Part shown: positions 19,456-30,834 of the stretch, in pieces
Position numbering within the stretch: position 1 is the stretch's first letter
How the letters are laid out: the number at the start of each line of letters is the position of its first letter
Assembly: GCF_029714405.1 (NCBI RefSeq)
Contig: NZ_CP121650.1
Coordinates: forward strand, 186,001 to 250,000
Source: Bradyrhizobium sp. CB82
GTDB taxonomy: Bacteria; Pseudomonadota; Alphaproteobacteria; Rhizobiales; Xanthobacteraceae
DNA length: 64,000 bases
Reading direction: 5' to 3'
Position numbers and translations under genes: made by a program
The notes under the pieces: generated by a model
Database searches by the model: none
Seen by the model: the letters and a program-made list of their open reading frames with translations, nothing else
What the model was told of the DNA's origin: nothing

Positions 19456-20628
19456 CTACGCTGCCAGATCCGCCACCACCGCATCGAGCACCGGAAATCC
19501 GCTGCTGGTCACGCGCAGGCGGCCGGTTGTGTCAACGGTGATGGCACCTTCCTCGCGCAACAGCGCGATGCGGCGCGGATCGAGCGGGCGGCCGGCGAGC
19601 GCGGCGTAGCGCTTGGGGTCGATGCCTTCGGCGAGGCGCAATCCCATCAGCAAGAACTCGTCGGCGCGCTCTTCGCTGTTCAGGAGTTCGTCGGTGACGA
19701 CGCCGTCGCCGTTGGTCTCGACGCGCATCAGCCAGGCTTCCGGGCGCTTCTCGGTGGCGGTCGCGTGCCTGATGCCGTCGATGTCGAGGCGGCCATGGGC
19801 GCCGGGGCCGATGCCGGCATATTCCTCGCCGCGCCAGTAGACCAGATTGTGCCGGCACTCGGCGCCGCGGCGTGCGTGGTTGGAAATCTCGTAGGCGGGC
19901 AGGCCGAGCTTGTCGCAGGTCTCCTGCGTGACGTCATAGAGCGCGCGCGCGACCGCCTCGTCAGGCGTCTTCAATTTGCCGGCCTGGTGCAGGCCGAAGA
20001 ACGGCGTGCCTTCCTCGATGGTGAGCTGGTAGAGCGACAAATGCTCGGCGGCTTCCTCGATGGCGTGGCGGAGCTCACCCTCCCACATCGCCGGCGTCTG
20101 GTCCGGGCGCGCGTAGATCAGGTCGAACGAGTAGCGGTCGAACGAGCGGCGCGCGATGGCAACCGCATCGAGCGCCTCGCGTGCACTGTGCAGGCGGCCC
20201 AGCATCTTCAGCGAGACATCGTCCAGCGCCTGCACGCCGAGCGAGACGCGGTTGACGCCGGCTGTGCGATAGCCGGCAAAGCGGGTCGCCTCGACGCTGG
20301 TGGGATTGGCTTCCAGCGTGACTTCGACGTCGCTTGCGACGCGCCAGTGCTTGCCGATCGCCTCCAGCACGGCGCCGACGGTTGCGGGCTGCATCAGGGA
20401 CGGCGTGCCGCCGCCGAGGAAGATGGAGGTGACTTCGCGGCCGGGCGCGCGCTCGGCCGTGGTCTCGATCTCGCGGCCGAAGGCGCGGGCAAAGCGTGCC
20501 TCGTCGATCGCGGCGTGGCGGACATGGCTGTTGAAGTCGCAATAAGGACACTTCGACAGGCAGAACGGCCAGTGCACGTAGACGCCGAAGGCTTCCTTTT
20601 CAGCGCGGCTCAAGGCAGATCTCCGCAA
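19456..20628 (-). CDS. hemW: HemW-family radical SAM protein
   Basis: A 390-residue radical-SAM protein. The cluster motif [10 protein letters not shown] (CxxxCxxC) lies near residue 23, preceded by FGVYVHWPF. Further signatures are [18 protein letters not shown] and [11 protein letters not shown]. HemW is a heme chaperone related to oxygen-independent coproporphyrinogen oxidase HemN. The start overlaps the end of rdgB by 29 bp. The hemW-rdgB-rph order is common in alphaproteobacteria. Confidence 0.93.
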   Translation of the reverse strand: MRRSALSRAEKEAFGVYVHWPFCLSKCPYCDFNSHVRHAAIDEARFARAFGREIETTAERAPGREVTSIFLGGGTPSLMQPATVGAVLEAIGKHWRVASDVEVTLEANPTSVEATRFAGYRTAGVNRVSLGVQALDDVSLKMLGRLHSAREALDAVAIARRSFDRYSFDLIYARPDQTPAMWEGELRHAIEEAAEHLSLYQLTIEEGTPFFGLHQAGKLKTPDEAVARALYDVTQETCDKLGLPAYEISNHARRGAECRHNLVYWRGEEYAGIGPGAHGRLDIDGIRHATATEKRPEAWLMRVETNGDGVVTDELLNSEERADEFLLMGLRLAEGIDPKRYAALAGRPLDPRRIALLREEGAITVDTTGRLRVTSSGFPVLDAVVADLAA

Positions 20629-21235
20629 GTTTCACGAAGGCGCGGGCGCGGTGCGACAGGCCAAGGCCCAACGGTGGCAGGCCGTGCTTCTCGATGCTTT
20701 CCATCTCGCCAAAGGTGCGCGTGTGGCCGTCGGGCAAGAACATCGGGTCGTAGCCGAAGCCCGCCGTGCCGCGCGGCGGCCAGACCAGCGTACCGTCGAC
20801 GCGCGCCTCGACCTCCTCGAGATGGTGGTCGGGCCAGGCGACGCAAAGCGCGGAGACGAAATGCGCTTTGCGCTTGTCGGGCGCGGTGGCGCCGCGCTCC
20901 TGCAACAAGCGCTCGATCTGCGCCATCGCCGCGGCAAAGTCCTTTTTGGGGCCCGCCCAGCGCGCGCTGTAAATTCCGGGCGCGCCGTCGAGCGCATCGA
21001 CCACGATGCCGGAATCATCGGCGAAGGCCGGAAGCCCCATAACCTTCGCAGCGGCGATCGCCTTGATCGCGGCATTGTTGCGAAAATCTTTGCCGGTCTC
21101 CTCCGGCTCGGGCAGGCCAAGCTCGCCGGCCGAGACCGCCTCGACGCCGTGTGGCGCGAGCAGCTCCCGCATCTCGGCAAGCTTGCCGGGATTATGGGTC
21201 GCGATGATCAGCTTGCCTGTGATTCGCCGGTGCAT
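20600..21235 (-). CDS. rdgB: RdgB/HAM1-family dITP/XTP pyrophosphatase
   Basis: This enzyme hydrolyses non-canonical purine nucleotides (dITP, XTP) to monophosphates and keeps them out of DNA. The protein is 211 aa. It shows [36 protein letters not shown] split by the acidic metal site, and [15 protein letters not shown], all conserved in the family. It lies 10 bp downstream of rph. Confidence 0.96.
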   Translation of the reverse strand: MHRRITGKLIIATHNPGKLAEMRELLAPHGVEAVSAGELGLPEPEETGKDFRNNAAIKAIAAAKVMGLPAFADDSGIVVDALDGAPGIYSARWAGPKKDFAAAMAQIERLLQERGATAPDKRKAHFVSALCVAWPDHHLEEVEARVDGTLVWPPRGTAGFGYDPMFLPDGHTRTFGEMESIEKHGLPPLGLGLSHRARAFVKLAEICLEPR

Positions 21236-21245
21236 GGCTTATTGA

Positions 21246-21959
21246 CTACGCCACCGCCATTTTCTGCAAGTCCACGAGACGCGCGACACCCTTGCGCGCC
21301 AGCGCCATCAACGACAGGAACTCGTCTTGCGTGAACGGCTCGCGTTCCGCGGTGCCCTGCACCTCGATGATGCGGCCATCGCCGGTCATGACGAAGTTTG
21401 CGTCGGTCTCGGCTTCGGAATCCTCGGCGTAGTCGAGATCCAGCACCGGCGTGCCCTGATAGATGCCGCAGGAGATTGCGGCGACGTTATCGCGCATCAC
21501 GTTGGCCTTGATCATGTTGCGCGTCTTCATCCAGTTGATGCAGTCGGCCAGCGCGACCCAGGCACCGGTGATCGAGGCCGTGCGCGTACCGCCGTCGGCC
21601 TGGAGCACGTCGCAATCGACCGTGATCTGGCGTTCGCCGAGCGCTTCGAGATCGACGATGGCGCGAAGCGAGCGGCCGATCAGGCGCTGGATCTCGACGG
21701 TGCGGCCGCTCTGCTTGCCGGCGGAAGCCTCGCGGCGCGTCCGTTCCGAGGTCGCGCGCGGCAGCATGCCGTATTCGGCGGTGACCCAGCCGCGGCCCTG
21801 GCCCTTCAGCCAGGGCGGCAGGCGGTCTTCCAGCGTCGCGGTGACCAGCACATGGGTGTCGCCGAATTTTACCAGGCAGGAGCCTTCCGCATATTTGACC
21901 ACGCCGCGCTCCAGCGTCACGGGGCGCAATTCGTCGGGCGCACGGCGGCTTGGCCGCAT
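21246..21959 (-). CDS. rph: Ribonuclease PH
   Basis: RNase PH trims tRNA 3' ends by phosphorolysis. The 237-residue protein starts [19 protein letters not shown], with a GGAGG ribosome-binding site just upstream. Conserved features are [29 protein letters not shown], the Arg-rich phosphate region and [19 protein letters not shown]. An upstream in-frame extension to 22088 would have no family match. The gene is divergent from hrcA. Confidence 0.96.
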   Translation of the reverse strand: MRPSRRAPDELRPVTLERGVVKYAEGSCLVKFGDTHVLVTATLEDRLPPWLKGQGRGWVTAEYGMLPRATSERTRREASAGKQSGRTVEIQRLIGRSLRAIVDLEALGERQITVDCDVLQADGGTRTASITGAWVALADCINWMKTRNMIKANVMRDNVAAISCGIYQGTPVLDLDYAEDSEAETDANFVMTGDGRIIEVQGTAEREPFTQDEFLSLMALARKGVARLVDLQKMAVA

Positions 21960-22118
21960 GGGAAATCCTCCAAAACTCGCAGGGAAAAGGCTGTTCGCGG
22001 TGCTTGTAGGAGCGGGAAGGGGGCCCGGCAAGGGCTTTTCCCCGCTCCGGCCAAAGACGCGCTTGTCAGGGGCCTTCCGGATGGACAAATTATGTGCATC
22101 TGAGAGGAGTTACCGTCT

Positions 22119-23207
22119 GTGGCCCATCACGATCCGATTCATCTGATCGCGCCGCGCGCGGGCCTCGCCCAGCTCAACGAGCGTTCTCGCGACATCTTTC
22201 GTCAAATCGTCGAAAGTTATCTGGCGACCGGCGAGCCGGTCGGCTCGCGCAATATTTCCCGCCTGATCGCGCTGCCGCTGTCGCCGGCCTCGGTGCGCAA
22301 CGTCATGGCCGATCTGGAACAGCTCGGCCTGATCTACGCCCCGCATACCTCCGCCGGCCGGCTGCCGACGGAACTCGGCTTGCGCTTCTTTGTCGACGCC
22401 CTGATGCAGGTCGGCGAGCTCAACGAGGCCGAGCGGCAATCGATCCAGAGCCAGCTCACCACTGTCGGCCACGCGCAATCGGTCGAGGCGGTCCTCGAGG
22501 AGGCGCTGACGCGGCTGTCGGGCCTCACCCGCGCCGCGGCCGTGGTGTTGACGCCGAAGTCCAATGCGCGGCTGAAACATATCGAATTCGTCCGCCTGGA
22601 ACCCGAGCGGGCGCTGGTGATCCTGGTCGGCGAGGATGGCCAGGTCGAAAACCGCGTGCTGACGCTGCCGCCCGGGGTTCCCTCCTCGGCGCTCACCGAG
22701 GCTTCCAACTTCCTCAATGCCCGTATCCGGGGCCGCACCCTGGCCGAGGCTCGGCTCGAGCTGGAAACCGCACTGGGCCAGGCACGCGCCGAGCTCGACC
22801 AGCTCACCCAGAAGGTCATTTCGGCGGGCATCGCGAGCTGGTCCGGCGGCGAGAGCGAGGACCGCCAGCTCATCGTGCGCGGCCACGCCAATCTGCTGGA
22901 AGACCTGCATGCGCTGGAGGATCTCGAGCGGGTGCGGTTGTTGTTCGACGATCTCGAGACCAAGCGCGGCGTGATCGACCTGCTCGGGCGTGCCGAGACC
23001 GCGGAGGGCGTGCGTATCTTCATCGGCTCGGAGAACAAGCTGTTCTCGCTGTCGGGTTCCTCGACGATCATCTCGCCCTATCGGGATGCCGCCGGTCACA
23101 TCGTCGGCGTTTTGGGCGTGATCGGGCCGACGCGGCTGAATTATGCCCGCGTGATCCCGACCGTAGACTATGCCGCCCGCATCGTCAGCCGCCTCCTGGG
23201 TGGCTGA
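22119..23207 (+). CDS. hrcA: HrcA heat-shock repressor
   Basis: HrcA represses heat-shock genes by binding CIRCE operators. The protein is 362 aa with an N-terminal winged helix ([49 protein letters not shown]) and the C-terminal inserted dimerisation domain ([36 protein letters not shown]). The GTG start at 22119 has a good GAGAGGAGT site upstream. No CIRCE sequence is visible in this window, so its targets are elsewhere. Confidence 0.96.
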   Translation: MAHHDPIHLIAPRAGLAQLNERSRDIFRQIVESYLATGEPVGSRNISRLIALPLSPASVRNVMADLEQLGLIYAPHTSAGRLPTELGLRFFVDALMQVGELNEAERQSIQSQLTTVGHAQSVEAVLEEALTRLSGLTRAAAVVLTPKSNARLKHIEFVRLEPERALVILVGEDGQVENRVLTLPPGVPSSALTEASNFLNARIRGRTLAEARLELETALGQARAELDQLTQKVISAGIASWSGGESEDRQLIVRGHANLLEDLHALEDLERVRLLFDDLETKRGVIDLLGRAETAEGVRIFIGSENKLFSLSGSSTIISPYRDAAGHIVGVLGVIGPTRLNYARVIPTVDYAARIVSRLLGG

Positions 23208-23233
23208 CACCCGTTTTCGCCTGATCACGGGCG

Positions 23234-23262
23234 CTTGATTTTCGCGCTGCGAAGCACGATAT
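23234..23262 (+). promoter_or_regulatory. Sigma-32-like promoter of grpE
   Basis: CTTGATT, then 14 bases, then CACGATAT, compared with the sigma-32 consensus CTTGAAA-N13-15-CCCCATNT. It lies 47 bp upstream of the grpE start in the 101-bp gap behind hrcA. Confidence 0.5.
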
Positions 23263-23308
23263 CCCGGTCGAGAAAAAATCCCTTGAGACCAGTTCGAGAA
23301 GGCAGCCG

Positions 23309-23923
23309 ATGACCGATCAAGACCGGCAACCCGAAGACACGACCGCGCCGACCGGCGAGCCCGTTGTGTCGAAGCCGTATGTGATGCCCGACGATCCGGA
23401 GCCCGGTTCGGTCGAGACCTTGCAGAAGGAAGCCGCCGAAGCGCGCGACCGGATGCTGCGGACGCTGGCCGAGATGGAGAATTTGCGCAAGCGCACCACC
23501 AAGGAGGTCGCCGACGCCAGGCTCTACGGGATCACCGGTTTTGCGCGCGACGTGCTCGATATCGCCGACAACCTCCAGCGTGCGCTCGATGCGGTGCCGG
23601 CCGAGGCGCGTGCCAATGCCGATCCCGGCCTGACCGCGCTGATCGAGGGCGTGGAACTCACCGAGCGCTCGCTGCTCAACGCGCTGGAGAAGCACGGCGT
23701 GAAGAAGTTCGATCCGCAGGGCCAGAAGTTCGATCCGAACTTCCAGCAGGCGATGTTCGAGGTGCCCGATCCGTCGGTGCCGTCGGGCACCGTGGTGCAG
23801 GTCGTGCAGGCCGGCTACACCATCGGCGAGCGCGTGCTGCGCCCGGCTCTCGTCGGGGTCGCCAAGGGCGGCGCCAAGGCGGCAGCCGCCGCCAACACCA
23901 ACGAGCCGAACAACGCGGCGTAA
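23309..23923 (+). CDS. grpE: GrpE nucleotide-exchange factor
   Basis: GrpE releases ADP from DnaK. The 204-residue protein has a disordered N-terminus, the long dimerisation helix ([21 protein letters not shown]) and the C-terminal beta domain ([41 protein letters not shown]). The ATG at 23309 follows GAAGGCAGCCG. It lies 101 bp behind hrcA with its own likely heat-shock promoter. Confidence 0.97.
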   Translation: MTDQDRQPEDTTAPTGEPVVSKPYVMPDDPEPGSVETLQKEAAEARDRMLRTLAEMENLRKRTTKEVADARLYGITGFARDVLDIADNLQRALDAVPAEARANADPGLTALIEGVELTERSLLNALEKHGVKKFDPQGQKFDPNFQQAMFEVPDPSVPSGTVVQVVQAGYTIGERVLRPALVGVAKGGAKAAAAANTNEPNNAA

Positions 23924-23953
23924 GCCGCGCCTCGCCACGCGCACGACACGAGA

Positions 23954-24065
23954 CCCCCATTCTGAGGAGCCGCGTTAGCGGCGTCTCGAAGGATGGAGGC
24001 CCCGCTGCTGCATCTCGGCCTTCATGGTTCGAGACGGCGCTTCGCGCCTTCTCACCATGAGGGTC
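23954..24065. repeat. REP-like palindromic repeat, copy 3
   Basis: CCCCATTCTGAGGAGCCGC, GCGTCTCGAAGGATGG, CTTCATGGTTCGAGACGG and CACCATGAGGGTC. It lies between the convergent grpE and nicotinamidase genes and may form their shared 3' hairpin. Confidence 0.8.
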
Positions 24066-24072
24066 AGGTAGC

Positions 24073-24795
24073 TTACGCCGTCACCGCGATATCGCCCGAT
24101 TGGATCCGCTTCACGCCGGCCTTCGCCATGTCGGCCCAGGCCTTTGCCAGCGAGCCCTGGGTGTCGATGCCGCGGCAGGCGTCTTCCACCACATAGACCT
24201 CGAAGCCCGTCTTGCGCGCGTCGAGCGCAGTCCAGGCTACGCAGAAATCGGTGGCGAGCCCTGCGACGAACACGCGCTTGATCTTGCGCGACTTCAGGTA
24301 AGCGGCGAGCCCCGTGGTGGTCTTGCCGTCGGCTTCCATGAAAGCCGAGTAGCTGTCGACGTCCTTGTGAAAACCCTTGCGGATGATGAGCGCGGCCTGC
24401 GGGATCGACAGGTCCTTCGAGAGCGCGGCGCCGTCGGTGCCCTGCACGCAATGATCGGGCCACAGCACCTGCTTGCCGTACGGCAGGTCGATGGTCTCGA
24501 ACGGCTTCTTGCCGGAATGGACTGACGCAAACGACACGTGCCCCGGCGTGTGCCAGTCCTGCGTCATCACGACATTGGCGAACGATTTTGCGATCTTGTT
24601 GATCACCGGCACCACCTGCTCGCCTTCCTTCACGGCGAGGCTGCCGCCGGGCAGGAAGCAGTTCTGCACGTCGATCACGAGCAGTGCGGAGGCATCGTCG
24701 GGTTTAATCGCCGACGCTGCCCAGAGCTTGCTTGAAACGAGGCTCGCGAGAGCAACAGTGGAAACGCCCGCGAGTACTTTGCGCCGATCCAGCAT
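24073..24795 (-). CDS. Nicotinamidase/isochorismatase-family hydrolase with Tat-like signal
   Basis: A 240-residue hydrolase likely to convert nicotinamide to nicotinate. The PncA catalytic residues are visible: Asp in LLVIDVQNCFLPGGSL, Lys in IIRKGFHKDVDSYSAF and Cys in VAGLATDFCVAWTALDA. DWHTPGHVSFAS is the metal site. Unusually it begins MLDRRKVLAGVSTVALASLV, a signal peptide with a Tat-like RRKVL motif, so it is probably periplasmic. CTGGAGGGACGTACG precedes the ATG at 24795. It is close to full nicotinamidase, but substrate is inferred. Confidence 0.87.
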   Translation of the reverse strand: MLDRRKVLAGVSTVALASLVSSKLWAASAIKPDDASALLVIDVQNCFLPGGSLAVKEGEQVVPVINKIAKSFANVVMTQDWHTPGHVSFASVHSGKKPFETIDLPYGKQVLWPDHCVQGTDGAALSKDLSIPQAALIIRKGFHKDVDSYSAFMEADGKTTTGLAAYLKSRKIKRVFVAGLATDFCVAWTALDARKTGFEVYVVEDACRGIDTQGSLAKAWADMAKAGVKRIQSGDIAVTA

Positions 24796-24881
24796 CGTAC
24801 GTCCCTCCAGGAATGAACCAGGGAGGCAAGCGTAGTTCCATTTGTGTACAAACAAAAGCCCGAAAATACGGCCGGCTTTGG

Positions 24882-25820
24882 TCAGCTCTTGGGCTGGATG
24901 CCGTCGCGCACCGCGCGGAAGCGGGTGAACGCCTCCGACCACTGATCGCGCGGGGCGCTGGCGATGATGCGCAGCGACGTACCCCCACCGAAGCGGATCC
25001 ACTGCACCACCGTGACCGCTGTCTTGTCCTTGCCGCTGACGCCGTCGAGGCGGGTTTCGATCGCCGGCTGGCCGTTGACGCGGATCGGCTCGGACATGGT
25101 GATTCTGGACTCGCGCATGCCCGGGATCTGCATCGCGGCCTCCTGCGCGAAGCGGGCGCGGTCTTCCGCCTGCTGCGGCGTTGCGCCGATGAGGCCGATG
25201 ATCATGTACGGCTTTGGCTCGAAGCCGGTGGCCTCGTCGCCGTCGGCCAGCACGATGCTGGCGCCCGGCGACAGCGTACGGACGTTCTTGAAGGCGGCGA
25301 GATCGGTGATCCTGAACGGCATCTGCGCGAGCTGCTCGTCGACCGGCACCTCCTTGCGCGTGACGGCGGTGGCGAACATCTGACGCACCGCGTCGTCCGA
25401 ATAGATCCTGGTGACGTTCTCAGGCACCTGCACGGCGACATAGCCGGAGAAGCCGGTGCCCGGCACGATCATCGAATAGCGCTTCACCGTCGCCGTGCCG
25501 GCCTTGCCGGTCTCGGCGGTGTAATAGGCAAGTCCCGCCGGCGTATCGAGCTTCTCCGGCTTGATGCCGCCGGGGCCGCCGGGATTGGCCTTGAAGGCGT
25601 TGGCAACCTCGCCATAGGCGTCGGGCGGCAGCTCGGTGACCAGCACCTTCACGCCTCCGTCGTCGCTCTCGAAGCCCGGAAAGGTCCTGGCCTGGGAGAG
25701 GCCGATCAACGGCACCATGCCGACGCGCAGGCCCGGCGGGAAGATGGCATCGGCCGCGAGGGCCGGAAGGGCGGAGGCAATGAGGAGGGCGAGCGCGGCA
25801 AGGGGGCGTATCAATTTCAT
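24882..25820 (-). CDS. Exported hypothetical protein
   Basis: A 312-residue protein with a clear signal peptide (MKLIRPLAALALLIASALPALAADA). The mature part resembles an alpha/beta exported domain (VGMVPLIGLSQARTFPGF, VVQWIRFGGGTSLRIIASAPRDQW). The last portion looks like proteins that measure fold stability of user-supplied amounts rather than an enzyme; no catalytic motif is evident and I do not recognise a named family. It is divergent from dnaK across a 415-bp gap and lies upstream of the nicotinamidase on the same strand (86 bp apart). Confidence 0.75.
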   Translation of the reverse strand: MKLIRPLAALALLIASALPALAADAIFPPGLRVGMVPLIGLSQARTFPGFESDDGGVKVLVTELPPDAYGEVANAFKANPGGPGGIKPEKLDTPAGLAYYTAETGKAGTATVKRYSMIVPGTGFSGYVAVQVPENVTRIYSDDAVRQMFATAVTRKEVPVDEQLAQMPFRITDLAAFKNVRTLSPGASIVLADGDEATGFEPKPYMIIGLIGATPQQAEDRARFAQEAAMQIPGMRESRITMSEPIRVNGQPAIETRLDGVSGKDKTAVTVVQWIRFGGGTSLRIIASAPRDQWSEAFTRFRAVRDGIQPKS

Positions 25821-26102
25821 GGTTAGTCTACTTGGTCCACATTGAGGCCGTTCGATGGTCGGCCGTCGGGCCTCTTTGTCGTGCGGGGCGCGGGCCCTGG
25901 CGGAGCTGTCCGGCCGCCCGGAGTCTTGTCGCCCGGACTTTTAACGGGTTTGGCTGCGCCGTAACAGGGTGGGGCACGATCGGGCATGGCCCCGGGGCTT
26001 GAGGACTGAACCCGTTAATAAACCCTCACTGTGAGCGCGCCGGAGAGGCCGATATGCCATTCCAAAACCCAATGTTTTCGCGGCTGAAACTTGCGTTCGG
26101 TC
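25821..26102. other. Gene-free stretch upstream of dnaK
   Basis: This is part of the 415-bp gap between the divergent exported-protein gene and dnaK. Apart from the dnaK promoter that follows it, I see no open frame with normal codon use and no strong hairpin or repeat. Confidence 0.5.
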
Positions 26103-26130
26103 CTTGCGGGCAGGTCCCCCCCTCCTATAT
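26103..26130 (+). promoter_or_regulatory. Sigma-32-type promoter of dnaK
   Basis: CTTG, 18 bases, then CTATAT, the arrangement of RpoH-dependent promoters in Bradyrhizobium. It predicts a transcript start near 26137 and a leader of about 100 nt before the dnaK ATG. Sigma-32 control of the dnaKJ operon is reported for Bradyrhizobium japonicum, from memory. Confidence 0.7.
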
Positions 26131-26235
26131 GAGGCTCAACCGTCGCAATATCGCGGATGTTTGATCTTAGGGGGTTTTGGATCGGGTGCCTTCTGGGCCC
26201 AACCAACCTGCCGCAAAAAGAAGGATATCAGGACC

Positions 26236-28137
<1,902 letters not shown>

Positions 28138-28184
28138 GCCCTTAGAGGGTCATGATGCGGACGGCTTGCACCCACGCTGCGATC

Positions 28185-28207
28185 GCCTCCCCCCACAAGG
28201 GGGAGGC
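28185..28207. terminator. Hairpin in the dnaK-dnaJ spacer
   Basis: GCCTCCCCC and GGGGGAGGC form a perfect 9-bp GC stem around a five-base loop. No T-run follows, so it is more likely an attenuating or mRNA-protecting hairpin than a true terminator. Further inverted GC-rich sequence lies just downstream. It is part of the 233 bp between dnaK and dnaJ. Confidence 0.5.
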
Positions 28208-28370
28208 CGTCGTGCCGGGTCAGACGGGGCGCCTCCCCGTTACGATAGATCAACTCCCAGCCGCTATTTTGCATGCAGCCATGCAGCCCATTGTCGTGAG
28301 GCGAGGGGGTGCTCATATCGTCGCGTGGCGACGCTGTTTTGTCCCGGCCTAAACTGCGACCGAGCTCACA

Positions 28371-29504
28371 ATGTCCACCAAGCGCTGTTATTACGAGACC
28401 CTCGAAGTCGACCGCGACGCCGACGAGTCGGTGCTGAAATCGTCCTTCCGCAAGCTGGCGATGAAATTCCACCCCGACCGCAATCCCGGGGACGACAGCA
28501 GCGAAGTTCGCTTCAAGGAGATCAACGAGGCCTACGAGGTCCTCAAGGACAAGGACAAGCGCGCAGCCTACGACCGTTATGGCCACGCGGCCTTCGAGCA
28601 GGGCGGCGGCTTCGGCAGCGGCGGCGCCGGTTTCGGCGCGGGCTTCGCCTCCTCTTTCTCCGACATTTTCGAGGACCTGTTCGGCATGGCCGGACAGCGC
28701 GGCCGCGGCGGCCGCGAGCGCGGGGCGGACCTGCGCTACAACATGGAGATCACGCTCGAGGAAGCCTTTGCCGGCAAGACCGCGCAGATCGAGATCCCGG
28801 TCTCCGTCACCTGCGAATCCTGCTCGGGCACCGGCGCCAAGGCCGGCACCAAGCCGAAGACCTGCTCGACCTGCGCCGGCGCCGGCCGCGTGCGGCAGTC
28901 GCAGGGCTTCTTCACGCTTGAGCGCACCTGCCCGGGCTGCCAGGGCCGCGGTCAGATGATCGAGGACGCCTGCCCGTCCTGCGCAGGACAGGGCCGCGTC
29001 ACGCGCGAGCGGACACTGTCGGTCAATATTCCCCAGGGCGTCGAGGACGGCACGCGGATCAGGCTCGCCGGCGAAGGCGAGGCGGGGGTGCGCGGCGGTC
29101 CGTCCGGCGACCTCTACATTTTCCTGTCGCTGTCCCAGCACCAGTTCTTCCAGCGCGACGGCGCCGATCTGCATTGCCGCGTGCCGATCTCGATGGTCAC
29201 GGCGGCCCTTGGCGGCGAGTTCGAGGTGCCGACCATCGACAAGGGCAAGTCCAAGGTGAAGATTCCGGCCGGAACCCAGTCCGGTCGCCGATTCCGCATT
29301 GCATCAAAGGGCATGCCGGTGCTGCGCTCGCGCCAGATGGGCGACATGTACGTCCAGGTCGCGGTCGAGACGCCGCAAAATCTCACCAAGAAGCAGCAGG
29401 AATTGCTGGCCGAGTTCGAAAAGCTCTCGTCCGGTGCGACCCAGCCGGAATCCGCGGGCTTCTTCGCCAAGGTCAAGGATTTCTTCGGTAATCGGGCGAA
29501 TTGA
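28371..29504 (+). CDS. dnaJ: DnaJ (Hsp40) co-chaperone
   Basis: A 377-residue type I J-protein that stimulates DnaK ATPase. The J domain has the HPD motif ([10 protein letters not shown]), followed by a Gly/Phe-rich linker. The zinc domain has four CxxCxGxG repeats ([32 protein letters not shown]). C-terminal peptide-binding domains follow. It is usually co-transcribed with dnaK, although here a 233-bp spacer with a hairpin separates them. Confidence 0.99.
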   Translation: MSTKRCYYETLEVDRDADESVLKSSFRKLAMKFHPDRNPGDDSSEVRFKEINEAYEVLKDKDKRAAYDRYGHAAFEQGGGFGSGGAGFGAGFASSFSDIFEDLFGMAGQRGRGGRERGADLRYNMEITLEEAFAGKTAQIEIPVSVTCESCSGTGAKAGTKPKTCSTCAGAGRVRQSQGFFTLERTCPGCQGRGQMIEDACPSCAGQGRVTRERTLSVNIPQGVEDGTRIRLAGEGEAGVRGGPSGDLYIFLSLSQHQFFQRDGADLHCRVPISMVTAALGGEFEVPTIDKGKSKVKIPAGTQSGRRFRIASKGMPVLRSRQMGDMYVQVAVETPQNLTKKQQELLAEFEKLSSGATQPESAGFFAKVKDFFGNRAN

Positions 29505-29509
29505 CTCGG

Positions 29510-29536
29510 CTTGACCGTATCGCCCGCGGCCTATAC
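29510..29536 (+). promoter_or_regulatory. Possible sigma-32-like promoter of pmtA
   Basis: CTTG, 17 bases, then CTATAC, close to the dnaK promoter pattern. It lies just behind the dnaJ stop codon and 57 bp before the pmtA start. The short CTTG and CTATAC matches could be chance. Confidence 0.35.
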
Positions 29537-29592
29537 GTCTTTATGACCATTTTCTGACACGCCGCGGTCCCGCGGTCCCGTCCGGTCCAGAC

Positions 29593-30192
29593 ATGCCCAT
29601 GCAATCGTCCGTGCGCGCGTTGAAGAAGCCCCGTCTCGACGACGAGGTCCGTTTTCTCCGGTCATGGATCGAAAAGCCGCTGCACATGGGTGCGGTGATG
29701 CCGTCGGGCCGGCTGCTCGCCCGCACCATGGCGCAATATGTCGATGTCGATTCGGATGCACCGGTGGTCGAGCTCGGGCCCGGCACCGGCGCCATCACCT
29801 CCGCGCTGATCGAGCGCGGCATCGACCAGAAGCGCCTCGTCCTGGTCGAATACAATCCCGGCTTCTGCGCGCTGCTGCGCGACCGCTATCCGCAAGCCAA
29901 GGTGGTGCAGGGCGACGCCTACCGCTTGCGCGACACGCTCTGGCACGTGCTGGGTGCGCCCGCGTCCGCCGTGGTCTCCGGCCTGCCGCTGGTCACAAAG
30001 CCGATGTTCACGCGCCTGAGGCTCATTCGCGACGCCTTCACGGCGCTCGCGCCCGGCGCGCCCTTCGTGCAGTTCACCTATTCGGTGGTGCCGCCGATCC
30101 CGAAATCGCTGCCCGGCGTGTCCACAGAGGCCTCGGAACGGATCTGGATGAACCTTCCGCCGGCCCGCGTCTGGGTGTATCGCAAGGACTAA
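29593..30192 (+). CDS. pmtA: Phospholipid N-methyltransferase (PmtA-like)
   Basis: A 199-residue SAM-dependent methyltransferase that likely converts phosphatidylethanolamine to methylated forms on the way to phosphatidylcholine. The SAM site VVELGPGTGAITSALIERG is clear. FLRSWIEKPLHMGAVMPSGRLLARTMA is the N-terminal region typical of rhizobial PmtA, and VVSGLPLVTKP is a later motif. The place directly behind dnaKJ matches what I recall for Bradyrhizobium pmtA. The first ATG (29593) is used; MQSS two codons on is possible. Confidence 0.87.
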   Translation: MPMQSSVRALKKPRLDDEVRFLRSWIEKPLHMGAVMPSGRLLARTMAQYVDVDSDAPVVELGPGTGAITSALIERGIDQKRLVLVEYNPGFCALLRDRYPQAKVVQGDAYRLRDTLWHVLGAPASAVVSGLPLVTKPMFTRLRLIRDAFTALAPGAPFVQFTYSVVPPIPKSLPGVSTEASERIWMNLPPARVWVYRKD

Positions 30193-30249
30193 TTCCGCCG
30201 GCTTTCGTCTTCGCGCGGCGGATGCCTTTCGCCGAACGCGTTTTTCTGG

Positions 30250-30828
30250 ATGCCCGCACCCAAGATCCTGGTCATTCCCGGCTCGCTGCGCACCGGCTCG
30301 CACAATGCGAAGCTGGCGGCGGTCGCCGCTTTCGAATTCGCGCAGGCCGGCGTCGACGTCGCCCGCGTCTCGCTCGCCGACTTCCCGCTGCCGATCTATG
30401 ACGAAGACCTGTATGTGAAGTCCGGTGTGCCGAAGCACGCGGTCAACCTGAAGCGCATGATCGGCGCGCATCAGGGCGTGCTGATCGTGACGCCCGAATA
30501 CAACGCCTCCGTGCCGCCGCTCCTGAAGAACGCGATCGACTGGGTCAGCCGCGTGCAGGATCCGCATGAAGCGCGCGGCGAGGTGTTTCGGGGTCGCGCC
30601 TTCGCGATCGCCGGCGCCTCGCAGAGCCGTCTCGGCGGCGCGCGTGCGCTTTCTGCGCTGCGGCTGATCCTGACCTCCTGCCACGCCAATGTGATAGCCA
30701 GCCAGCTCGCGCTCGCCTTTGCCGACCAAGCCTATGACGATATGGACAGGCTGAAGAACGAGGGCGATATCGCCGCGTTGAAGGACTTGGTGCGGCAACT
30801 GATCGACATTTCCCAACGCATGATGTGA
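30250..30828 (+). CDS. NADPH-dependent FMN reductase-family flavoprotein
   Basis: A 192-residue flavodoxin-like reductase. The FMN phosphate loop is ILVIPGSLRTGSHNAKLA near the N-terminus, and TPEYNASVPPLLKNAIDWVSR is the signature of the family that includes chromate and quinone reductases. The cofactor is predicted as FMN with NAD(P)H as donor; the physiological substrate is unknown. pyrF starts 6 bp downstream, so the two are probably co-transcribed. Confidence 0.88.
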   Translation: MPAPKILVIPGSLRTGSHNAKLAAVAAFEFAQAGVDVARVSLADFPLPIYDEDLYVKSGVPKHAVNLKRMIGAHQGVLIVTPEYNASVPPLLKNAIDWVSRVQDPHEARGEVFRGRAFAIAGASQSRLGGARALSALRLILTSCHANVIASQLALAFADQAYDDMDRLKNEGDIAALKDLVRQLIDISQRMM

Positions 30829-30834
30829 GGTGAC

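Noticed and set aside
21960..23308. CIRCE operator near hrcA or grpE
   Set aside because: I searched by eye for TTAGCACTC-N9-GAGTGCTAA and found none; a sigma-32-type site is present before grpE instead.
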